DNA of 6,987 bases from CAISIP01 sp046594635 (GTDB lineage: Bacteria > Pseudomonadota > Gammaproteobacteria > Burkholderiales > Burkholderiaceae_C), in the NCBI GenBank assembly GCA_046594635.1, contig JBKJRR010000248.1, positions 1 to 6,987 on the forward strand. Reading direction: 5' to 3'. The notes beneath the pieces are model-generated. The model saw only the letters and a list, made by a program, of their open reading frames with translations, made no database searches and was not told the DNA's origin. The position numbers and the translations under genes are program-made. Of this stretch, positions 1 through 5,017 are shown one piece after another (the stretch's first letter is position 1; each line of letters opens with the position of its first letter).

Positions 1-311
1 AGATGCTGCGCAAAGTCGGCGTAGATCTGCCACGGCCTTGTCGCATTCGCGTTGGCCAACGTGTTGCGCGAAATCGTTTGGCACCGAAAGCCCATGTGGT
101 ACAGCCGCTTCGCTTGCGCGCGCAGGTTGACCTCGATGTCGCGCAGCGATTCCCGATAGGTCAGCTGCGCGAACGCCATGGCGAAGAACTGATCCAGGCA
201 CGAAAAGTCCTGCACCTTGTGCTCGCCCCGATGAGCGGCCACGCAACGGCGAAACGTGCTCAGCGGCAGATAGGCCATGAGTTGCGAAAACACGAGCTTG
301 CCCTGATGCAT
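1..311 (-). CDS. IS4-family transposase, N-terminal fragment (cut by window edge)
   Basis: The reading frame starts at the ATG complementary to 309-311 and stays open to the window edge, giving about 103 residues. It begins MHQGKLVFSQLMAYLPLSTF and continues through HKVQDFSCLDQFFAMAFAQL, LTYRESLRDIEVNLRAQ, LYHMGFR and NTLANANATRPWQIYADFAQ. This is the pattern I know from the N-terminal DUF4372 domain of IS4-family DDE transposases. The catalytic DDE residues would lie beyond the edge, so activity cannot be judged. There is no frameshift or stop in the visible part. The start is supported by an AAAGGA ribosome binding site 5 bases upstream, which is buried in a hairpin. The family call is from memory of the domain; the exact IS name is unknown. 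Confidence 0.85.
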   Translation of the reverse strand, partial: MHQGKLVFSQLMAYLPLSTFRRCVAAHRGEHKVQDFSCLDQFFAMAFAQLTYRESLRDIEVNLRAQAKRLYHMGFRCQTISRNTLANANATRPWQIYADFAQH

Positions 312-314
312 GGC

Positions 315-342
315 GGTCCTTTGCGCGATAACGCAAAAGACC
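315..342 (-). promoter_or_regulatory. Hairpin sequestering the transposase ribosome binding site
   Basis: In the minus-strand RNA the arms GGUCUUUUGCG and CGCAAAGGACC form an 11-base-pair stem with a six-base loop, UUAUCG. Ten pairs are Watson-Crick and one is a U-G wobble that pairs only in the minus-strand RNA (C-A mismatch on the plus strand). The 3' arm contains AAAGGA, the likely ribosome binding site, 5 bases before the transposase ATG, so the folded RNA would hide it. RNA folds of this type limit transposase translation in IS10 and IS50 when transcription enters from flanking DNA. That role here is inferred. Confidence 0.6.
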
Positions 343-406
343 ACAAGTCTGACGCTCGACGTTCAAATCGAGACCAGACCAAAACATCGAAATCGGCAAG
401 CGAATC

Positions 407-434
407 ATTAAATTACGACGCCCTGATGTGAAAA
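407..434 (-). promoter_or_regulatory. Candidate promoter for the transposase
   Basis: Read on the minus strand, TTTTCA (429-434) lies 16 bases before TTTAAT (407-412), which matches the -10 consensus at five of six positions. The -35 matches at four of six. It would start transcription about 90 bases before the transposase ATG, so its RNA would also carry the hairpin that covers the ribosome binding site. The call rests on sequence alone. Confidence 0.35.
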
Positions 435-547
435 CGTTGGGACACTACTGGCAGACCATCAGATCTGAATCGATTTCCGTTTGGTCAGGGCGAACGCGCT
501 CATCCTGCCGATCAGGATCGCGACCATGCCCTAACGCCGCGGCGCCG

Positions 548-572
548 GACCGCGACTCACCGAATCGCGGTC
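548..572 (-). terminator. Hairpin after dodecin gene, possible terminator
   Basis: GACCGCGA (548-555) and TCGCGGTC (565-572) form a perfect 8-base-pair stem around a 9-base loop, starting 10 bases beyond the dodecin stop codon. No run of T follows on either strand, so this is not a textbook intrinsic terminator. It may only protect the 3' end of the message or mark a weak stop. Confidence 0.3.
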
Positions 573-582
573 AGGTTTCGAA

Positions 583-786
583 TCAATCCGTCAGGATGAA
601 GGTCACCTTCAGAATCACTTTGTATCCGGTGACCTTGCCGTTGTCGACAGTGACCTCCTGATCCTTCACCCAGGCGCCCTTGACATTCTTCAGCGTCTTG
701 TTGGCGCGTGCTACGCCCTGGTCGATGGCGTCCTGGAAGCTGACATTGCTTACGCTGCTGATTTCGGTGATACGCGCGACGGTCAT
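583..786 (-). CDS. Dodecin family flavin-binding protein
   Basis: The protein has 67 residues, the usual dodecin length. Dodecins form hollow dodecamers that bind flavins (FMN, riboflavin or lumichrome) in stacked pairs and are thought to store or buffer flavin in the cytoplasm. Visible hallmarks are the strand-helix start VARITEISSVS, the helix FQDAIDQGVARANKTLKNV, tryptophan W39 in GAWVKDQEV (the flavin-stacking residue of the family) and the closing strands VTGYKVILKVTFIL. At the position where the archaeal prototype has a flavin-contacting glutamine, this protein has lysine (K56, after Y55); as I recall, many proteobacterial members also vary here. The ATG at 786 is preceded by GAAAGGGA six bases upstream, a good ribosome binding site. 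The gene appears monocistronic, flanked by an IS end and a decayed region. Confidence 0.93.
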   Translation of the reverse strand: MTVARITEISSVSNVSFQDAIDQGVARANKTLKNVKGAWVKDQEVTVDNGKVTGYKVILKVTFILTD

Positions 787-802
787 GGTGTGTCCCTTTC
801 AA

Positions 803-1455
803 ATGGTGGCCCTGGATCAGGGACCAAAGTGCCGCCGTGACCGCGGTATCGTCCGCGTGAGGCGCAACATCCGCACCGGTCCATGACCGGCCAGCTGCCC
901 GTGCGCCACCTTTGGTGAAACTCCGCGATTCCGACGGGTAGTGTCGAATCCTTCAACAGCTTCGTACGTTTCGCGCGCTGCGTCTGTGCGGTGGCAGACG
1001 GACGCGCCAGGTCGAAGGGCGGATTTCCTGTGGAAACAATCAGGACCTGTGGGGCGGTGATGCTGCGACCCTGGACCGATGCCGTGGGTGCGGTCTTCCT
1101 CGTCAGCGGCCAGTTCTTCCTCTAGGACGCCATGGCAAGTGCGGGCCAGGCCGGTGCGTACAAGTGGCCCCCGGTCGAACATGGCTTGTATTTGCACAGA
1201 ACGTCGACGCCCTTGGGCACACCCGACCGGTGCTGATATCTGCCGTTTCCACAAAGCCTTGGGGAATTTTCCGCACGCGAGCGTCTTGACCAAATGTCGG
1301 CGATATTTCAGGGGTACACAGGCGGGCTCGTGACGCGCGAGGAAGGGCCGCAACTGCCGTAGAGCCGGCGATTGCACGCGCGTCGGCACACGCGGCTGGC
1401 TTGTGACACGCCTTTGCGGTAAGCTGAAAACTGCTCTTACTGAGGGAAAGCGGCC
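803..1455. other. Long interval without an intact gene
   Basis: About 650 bases separate the dodecin start from the TPR gene start. The open frames here have no ribosome binding site and no coherent domain when read singly. The minus strand carries a probable relict gene, described separately. Two short inverted repeats sit near the dodecin end: CCCTG-gat-CAGGG (810-822) and CCGGTC-cat-GACCGG (876-890). Either could affect dodecin expression, but no link can be shown. I see no convincing sigma-70 promoter for dodecin. Confidence 0.6.
820..1265 (-). pseudogene. Possible decayed host-attachment family gene
   Basis: Read across two frames on the minus strand, this stretch resembles the small 'host attachment protein' family (about 145 residues, PF10116-like). 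One frame gives FVETADISTGRV near 1255-1220, similar to the family start W-I-V-V-A-D-S-S-R-A-R-I. The other gives GPLVRTGLARTCHGVLEEEL and AADEEDRTHGIGPGSQHH (about 1171-1057), similar to the EL..D..GR segment. DAARETYEAV (984-955) follows, about 45 residues later, similar to the AR....Y segment. The spacing and the total length of about 150 codons fit. At least one frameshift is needed, there is no clear start codon or ribosome binding site, and the conserved IAPPRFLG-type segment is not visible. The comparison is from memory, so this is a hypothesis. Confidence 0.33.
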
Positions 1456-2136
1456 ATGTCACGTACTCGCTGGTTCAGTCCTGCTGCTGGTGTCGCGGCC
1501 TGCATCGTGACATGGGTCCTGGTGTTGGGCGTCCATGCACCCGCCACAGCGCAGGGGCCGCTCAACCATGATCAAGCCGTGCAAGCGCTTGGCCATGCCG
1601 AGTCTGCGCGCAGGCTCGAGGGTATGGTCAGGCTGGCCGACATTGGAACCGCGGCTGACTCGGATGTTGCACTGGCCCGCCTGCACGACGACGACCCGGC
1701 ATTGCGTCGTTTCGCCGTGGTGCTGGTATGGCGAGTCTGGGGTCGCTCCGGTGATGCGGCCATCGACACGCTGTACGAACAGGGCGTGGACATGATGCAG
1801 GCTGGCGAGTTGCCCAAGGCGGTGCTGTTGTTCAGCGACATTATTGCCAGGCGCCCGCAATTCGCCGAGGCGTGGAACAAACGTGCCACGTTGTTTTACA
1901 TGCTGGACCAGTACGACTTGTCAATGAAGGACTGCGACGAGGTCCTCAAGCGTATACCGCAACATTTTGGCGCCTTGTCCGGGTATGCACAAATGCTGGC
2001 CGAACGCGACCAGCCCGAGCGCGCGCTGGAGTTCTTCGAACGCGCCTACAAGGCCAACCCAAACATGGCGAATGCCGAACGGGCGATTCGGGACCTGCGC
2101 CAGCAGATCGAAGCCAAACGCAAGAAATCGGCCTGA
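1456..2136 (+). CDS. Exported TPR-repeat protein
   Basis: The protein has 226 residues. A Sec-type signal peptide is visible: basic start MSRTR, hydrophobic core at about residues 11-27 and an A-T-A cleavage motif at 30-32, so the mature protein probably begins at Q33 in the periplasm. Residues 45-95 (RRLEGMVRLADIG, then DDDPALRRFAVVLVW) look like a helical HEAT-like segment. Residues 105-206 form about three tetratricopeptide repeats, seen in LYEQGVDMMQAGELPKAVLL, AEAWNKRATLFYMLDQYD and FGALSGYAQMLAERDQPERA. The end is highly basic (EAKRKKSA). TPRs bind partner proteins; the partner is unknown. GAGGG at 1442-1446 is a ribosome binding site with a slightly long 9-base spacing. The gene stands alone and converges on the phosphatase gene. 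Confidence 0.88.
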   Translation: MSRTRWFSPAAGVAACIVTWVLVLGVHAPATAQGPLNHDQAVQALGHAESARRLEGMVRLADIGTAADSDVALARLHDDDPALRRFAVVLVWRVWGRSGDAAIDTLYEQGVDMMQAGELPKAVLLFSDIIARRPQFAEAWNKRATLFYMLDQYDLSMKDCDEVLKRIPQHFGALSGYAQMLAERDQPERALEFFERAYKANPNMANAERAIRDLRQQIEAKRKKSA

Positions 2137-2252
2137 CGGCGTACGACTGGCTGCGGCTGACTGCCGACGCAACGGAGTCTTTCACATCGACGCTAACCCG
2201 CATGAATGCTAGGTTTTTGAATTCCGAGAATCGAAAGTACCCCAAAAATACT

Positions 2253-2323
2253 CCCTGGTGGTTCTATGCACCCGCCCCGCAAAAGTGCATCCCGCCAGTT
2301 GGCCCGGCCTGGCCACCACTGGG
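2253..2323. other. Structured convergent intergenic stretch
   Basis: Between the ends of the TPR gene and the phosphatase gene lie nested inverted repeats: outer TGGTGG (2256-2261) with CCACCA (2313-2318), extended by CCC/GGG across a two-base bulge, and inner ATGCAC (2266-2271) with GTGCAT (2285-2290). An overlapping alternative pairs CCAGT (2295-2299) with ACTGG (2318-2322). No clean T-run follows on either strand. It may serve as a bidirectional transcription end, but that is weakly supported. Confidence 0.25.
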
Positions 2324-2339
2324 CAACGCGAAAAAATGT

Positions 2340-3098
2340 TTACCGATCCGCCGCGAAGATGCGCCGCTCGAACAGGTCAATTGCAAGCAACCACATGACA
2401 AGCCACGCTGTGCTCCACGCTGCCGCAGCAACGACATCGCTGAGATAGTGAACACCCAGGTAGATACGGGTAACCCCCACTGCAATCACCAACAGGCAAG
2501 CCCCTCCGAAGATGAATATCCGCTTGAATCCTGTCTTGAATCTTGACGCAAGAAACGTGGCCAGGACGCCGTAAAACAGTGTGGACCCGGCCACGTGGCC
2601 ACTCGGAAAGCTGTAGGTGAGCAAGGTCAACAAAGGATCGCCGAAGCTTGGACGGTCGCGGCGAAAGATTTGCTTGAGGATGACGTTCAGCAACATTCCA
2701 CCGGGCAGCACCACGGCGAGCGTGAAAAGCCAGTACCAATCCCGTCGCCAGGTCAGATACAGCGCCAGCGCCAGGCCCATCAGGCTGATGCCAACCACGC
2801 CATGTACGTGAGTCACCAGCAGAGTCCAGCGCGTTATCTGGGGTGTGGTGTGCGCATGGAACCAGGTGGTGATCTGCTGGTCGACCAGCACTAGGGGGTC
2901 GCCTGTGACAACATCTTCGGCAATGCCCCCAAACAGCCAGGTGGCGGCGATGAACAGGAGCACGCTCGCGGTAAGCCGCAGGCCTAAATGCCCCCGTCGC
3001 GACAGCCGCGCCTTGACGAAAATCAGGTACGGCGCGAACCAGCGCCGCGTGGCGCTGACGGTTGGCCGCGCCAGGAATTCTGCCCATTGCCGCTTCAC
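2340..3098 (-). CDS. PAP2-family membrane phosphatase
   Basis: The protein has 252 residues and all three signature motifs of the PAP2 superfamily: K-x6-RP as KQIFRRDRP (residues 142-150), PSGH within SFPSGH (163-168) and the last motif as TRIYLGVHYLSD (210-221), with H217 and D221. H168 and H217 would be the catalytic pair. Hydrophobic stretches near 39-59, 99-117, 120-139, 170-184, 192-210 and 222-242 indicate about six membrane spans, with the active site on the periplasmic face as usual. The likely substrate is a lipid phosphate such as undecaprenyl pyrophosphate or phosphatidate; sequence alone cannot choose. The start is GTG at 3098, overlapping the upstream stop codon in GTGA, so translation is probably coupled to the upstream small gene. 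No strong ribosome binding site of its own is visible. Confidence 0.92.
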   Translation of the reverse strand: MKRQWAEFLARPTVSATRRWFAPYLIFVKARLSRRGHLGLRLTASVLLFIAATWLFGGIAEDVVTGDPLVLVDQQITTWFHAHTTPQITRWTLLVTHVHGVVGISLMGLALALYLTWRRDWYWLFTLAVVLPGGMLLNVILKQIFRRDRPSFGDPLLTLLTYSFPSGHVAGSTLFYGVLATFLASRFKTGFKRIFIFGGACLLVIAVGVTRIYLGVHYLSDVVAAAAWSTAWLVMWLLAIDLFERRIFAADR

Positions 3099-3385
3099 AC
3101 CGAAGCCACCAGTTTGCGCGCCCGCCTTATGTCCTCGTTGGCCAGCTTTGACAGCTCGCGCAATTGCTGTAGGTGACCGCCTCTCCAGGCGTTCCTGGCG
3201 ACCCGCAGCCTGCCCTCAGGCGTCTTGGGTTCGGTTGACTGCTCCCACGGCTTCCCGGTCACGCCGTCCATGACCATGTTTGCCACGGTTCTTTCCTCGG
3301 ACTGAGAAGGTGTTGCCGTCATCTTGAGCATGTTCGGGTCAGAGATAGTCTTGGCCGGTTTCGAGATCGATTTTTTTGCACTCAT
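3095..3385 (-). CDS. Small hypothetical protein upstream of PAP2
   Basis: I do not recognise this 96-residue protein. The N-terminal part (1-35) is rich in Ser, Thr and Lys and probably disordered (MSAKKSISKPAKTIS). A middle segment includes VANMVMDGVTGKPWEQS. The C-terminal part (56-94), with RLRVARNAWRGGHLQQLREL and ANEDIRRARKLV, looks like two basic amphipathic helices. There is no signal peptide, membrane span or cysteine. The ATG at 3385 is chosen because GGGGAGG (3394-3400) lies 8 bases upstream; in-frame extension to 3562 would run through the terminator and into the tRNA. The stop overlaps the GTG of the phosphatase gene by four bases, so the two are probably co-translated. Overlap, good ribosome binding site and position argue that it is real. 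Confidence 0.72.
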   Translation of the reverse strand: MSAKKSISKPAKTISDPNMLKMTATPSQSEERTVANMVMDGVTGKPWEQSTEPKTPEGRLRVARNAWRGGHLQQLRELSKLANEDIRRARKLVASV

Positions 3386-3440
3386 GTTCTGAGCCTCCCC
3401 ATCAATCATCGGCATGCAACCCCCCATACGGACCGCAGAA

Positions 3441-3480
3441 AACAAAAAAGCCCCGTAAACATCAGGTCTGCGGGGCTTTT
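3441..3480 (-). terminator. Intrinsic terminator of tRNA-Ser
   Basis: AAAAGCCCCG (3446-3455) and CGGGGCTTTT (3471-3480) form a perfect 10-base-pair stem with a 15-base loop. Read on the minus strand the stem runs into TTTTTTGTTTT, a classic U-tract. It lies 34 bases after the CCA end of the tRNA. It is the first recognisable terminator downstream of lysC as well, so it may end both transcripts. Confidence 0.9.
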
Positions 3481-3514
3481 GGGGGGCTGTATTGGACGGT
3501 GCCAAACACATCAC

Positions 3515-3607
3515 TGGCGGAAACGGAGGGATTCGAACCCTCGATGAGGCTCTACACCCCATACTCCCTTAGCAGGGGAGCACCTTCGGCCACTCGGTCA
3601 CGTTTCC
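3515..3607 (-). tRNA. tRNA-Ser (anticodon GCU)
   Basis: The cloverleaf can be read in full. The acceptor stem GGAAACG (complement of 3601-3607) pairs with CGTTTCC (3519-3525), followed by discriminator G and an encoded CCA (3515-3517). The anticodon arm CTCCC-CTGCTAA-GGGAG gives anticodon GCT (complement of 3571-3573), reading AGC and AGU serine codons. The long variable arm with stem TGGGG/CCTCA is typical of class II tRNA-Ser, and the T arm is GAGGG-TTCGAAT-CCCTC. The length, 93 bases including CCA, fits the class. It lies 26 bases beyond the lysC stop and is followed by a strong terminator. Confidence 0.97.
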
Positions 3608-3627
3608 GTTTTTTCAAAACTGCCCGA

Positions 3628-3656
3628 ATTATGTCACGACTGCGCGATGGAGTCAG
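3628..3656 (-). promoter_or_regulatory. Candidate promoter for tRNA-Ser
   Basis: On the minus strand CTGACT (3651-3656) lies 17 bases before CATAAT (3628-3633). Both are close to the sigma-70 consensus, at four and five matches of six. Transcription would start near 3621, giving a leader of about 14 bases before the mature tRNA end. The -35 box lies inside the last codons of lysC. The stretch after the -10 is GC-rich (TCGGGC), as in stringently controlled stable-RNA promoters; that control is inferred. Confidence 0.45.
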
Positions 3657-4920
3657 CCGGAACTTGATCGAGATCGAATGCTTTATGCAAAGCGCGCACC
3701 GCGAGCTCCATATATTTTTCGTCGATGACCACGGAGGTCTTGATTTCGCTGGTCGAGATCATCTGGATGTTGATGCCCTCTTCGCTCAAGACGCGAAACA
3801 TCCGGCTGGCCACGCCCACATGGCTGCGCATGCCGATGCCCACGATCGAAACCTTGCAGATCTTGGCGTCACCGATGACCTCGGTCGAGCCCAGGCCGCT
3901 GACGACCTGCGCGTTGAGCAGGTCGACCGCCTTGGCAAAGTCGTTGCGGTGTACCGTGAAGCTGAAGTCGGTCTTGCCATCCTTGCTGACGTTCTGGATG
4001 ATGACGTCCACGTCGATGTTGGCTTCGGCGATCGGTCCCAGGATCTGGTAGGCGATACCGGGCGTGTCGGGCACGCCGAGCACGGAAATTTTGGCTTCGT
4101 CACGATTGAACGCGATACCCGAAACTATGGCTTGTTCCATATGCTCGTCTTCCTCGAAAGTAATCAGGGTGCCGGATACGGCCTCTTCCTCGATGGGAAT
4201 GTCCCAGGGGGTGAAACTGGACAACACGCGCAGGGGCACGCGGTACTTTCCGGCGAATTCGACCGAGCGGATTTGCAGCACCTTGGAGCCGAGTGACGCC
4301 ATCTCGAGCATTTCCTCGAAACTGACCGTCTTGAGACGGCGTGCCTGCGGCACCACGCGGGGATCGGTGGTGTAGACGCCGTCGACATCGGTATAGATCA
4401 GGCATTCCTGCGCCTTGAGGGCCGCAGCCACCGCCACTGCCGAGGTGTCGCTGCCACCCCGTCCGAGAGTCGTAATGTTGCCCAACTCGTCCATGCCCTG
4501 AAAGCCGGTCACGATGACGACCTTGCCGGCCGTCAGGTCGGCGCGCACGCGCTTGTCGTCAATCGACTCGATACGTGCCTTGGTGTGGGCGCTGTTGGTC
4601 TTGATGGCGACCTGCCAGCCCGCATAACTCACCGCGGGCATGCCCTCGGCCTGCAGCGCTATCGCCAGCAGCGCGCTCGATGCCTGTTCGCCGGTCGCTG
4701 CGAGTGCGTCGAGCTCGCGGTGGTAGGCATCGGCGGCGTGGGAAGGGGCGAGTTCCTTCGCCAAACCCAGCAAGCGGTTGGTTTCGCCACTCATGGCACT
4801 CGGTACCACCACCATCTGGTGGCCGGCGCGCGCCCACTTGGCAACGCGTTTGGCGACGTTGCGGATGCGCTCGGTCGAGCCCATCGACGTGCCGCCGTAT
4901 TTATGAACGATCAAGGCCAT
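3634..4920 (-). CDS. lysC: Aspartate kinase (aspartokinase)
   Basis: Aspartate kinase phosphorylates L-aspartate with ATP, the first step towards lysine, methionine, threonine and diaminopimelate. The protein has 428 residues, slightly longer than the usual 405-421. The amino acid kinase domain spans about 1-245: KYGGTS (7-12), SAMSGETNRL (41-50), GRGGSDTSA (153-161) and YTDVDGVYTTDPR (176-188). Two C-terminal ACT domains follow (about 266-340 and 354-418), with LGVPDTPGIA and IDVDVIIQNVS in the first. These bind amino acid effectors in feedback-controlled enzymes of this type. M261 aligns with the start of the separately translated beta subunit in Corynebacterium-type aspartokinases. The ATG at 4920 gives the standard MALIVHKYGGTS start, yet no Shine-Dalgarno sequence precedes it. 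Confidence 0.97.
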   Translation of the reverse strand: MALIVHKYGGTSMGSTERIRNVAKRVAKWARAGHQMVVVPSAMSGETNRLLGLAKELAPSHAADAYHRELDALAATGEQASSALLAIALQAEGMPAVSYAGWQVAIKTNSAHTKARIESIDDKRVRADLTAGKVVIVTGFQGMDELGNITTLGRGGSDTSAVAVAAALKAQECLIYTDVDGVYTTDPRVVPQARRLKTVSFEEMLEMASLGSKVLQIRSVEFAGKYRVPLRVLSSFTPWDIPIEEEAVSGTLITFEEDEHMEQAIVSGIAFNRDEAKISVLGVPDTPGIAYQILGPIAEANIDVDVIIQNVSKDGKTDFSFTVHRNDFAKAVDLLNAQVVSGLGSTEVIGDAKICKVSIVGIGMRSHVGVASRMFRVLSEEGINIQMISTSEIKTSVVIDEKYMELAVRALHKAFDLDQVPADSIAQS

Positions 4921-5011
4921 TGCAGGAGGTCAATCAGGGGTTGGTTGGCGAACAGGTCTGCGGCAGCGGATACGCCTTCCGGGAAGGCCTCGGGTGCCAG
5001 CAAAGCCACTG

Positions 5012-5017
5012 ATTATA
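5012..5017 (-). promoter_or_regulatory. Consensus -10 box at the tilS/lysC junction
   Basis: A perfect TATAAT on the minus strand overlaps the tilS stop codon, about 92 bases before the lysC start. No recognisable -35 box lies 16-18 bases upstream and no extended -10 TG is present, so the match may be chance. If active it would give lysC its own transcript, with a leader of about 85 bases that contains the short hairpin GCCTTC-CCG-GAAGGC (4974-4988). Confidence 0.25.

Larger units (their letters stand above)
1..450 (-). mobile_element. IS4-family insertion sequence, 5' end only
   Basis: The left edge of the window holds the start of an insertion sequence whose transposase gene reads leftward out of the window. 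The protein fragment identifies the family. Its outer end cannot be fixed: only one end is in view, so neither the inverted repeat pair nor the target duplication can be compared. I place the boundary tentatively near 431-450, where the AT-rich leader with its candidate promoter gives way to GC-rich host-like sequence. The element lies downstream of the dodecin gene and does not appear to break any gene visible here. Confidence 0.6.

Noticed and set aside
3..431. Plus-strand 142-codon open frame at the left edge
   Set aside because: It is antisense to the transposase, whose family match on the minus strand is clear.
817..1389. Minus-strand 190-codon open frame as an intact gene
   Set aside because: It has no ribosome binding site, and only its second half looks like a protein family while the matching N-terminus lies in another frame. 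A relict fits better.
3386..3562. Longer 155-codon version of the small gene upstream of PAP2
   Set aside because: The extra 59 codons cross the intrinsic terminator and part of the tRNA, and the internal ATG at 3385 has a strong ribosome binding site.
3376..4296. Plus-strand 306-codon open frame
   Set aside because: It runs antisense through the terminator, the tRNA-Ser and the conserved ACT domains of lysC. It is a by-product of GC-rich coding sequence.
4921..5012. Lysine riboswitch or attenuator ahead of lysC
   Set aside because: The 92-base gap is too short for a lysine riboswitch (about 170 bases or more). It has only one small hairpin, no lysine-rich leader peptide and no T-run.
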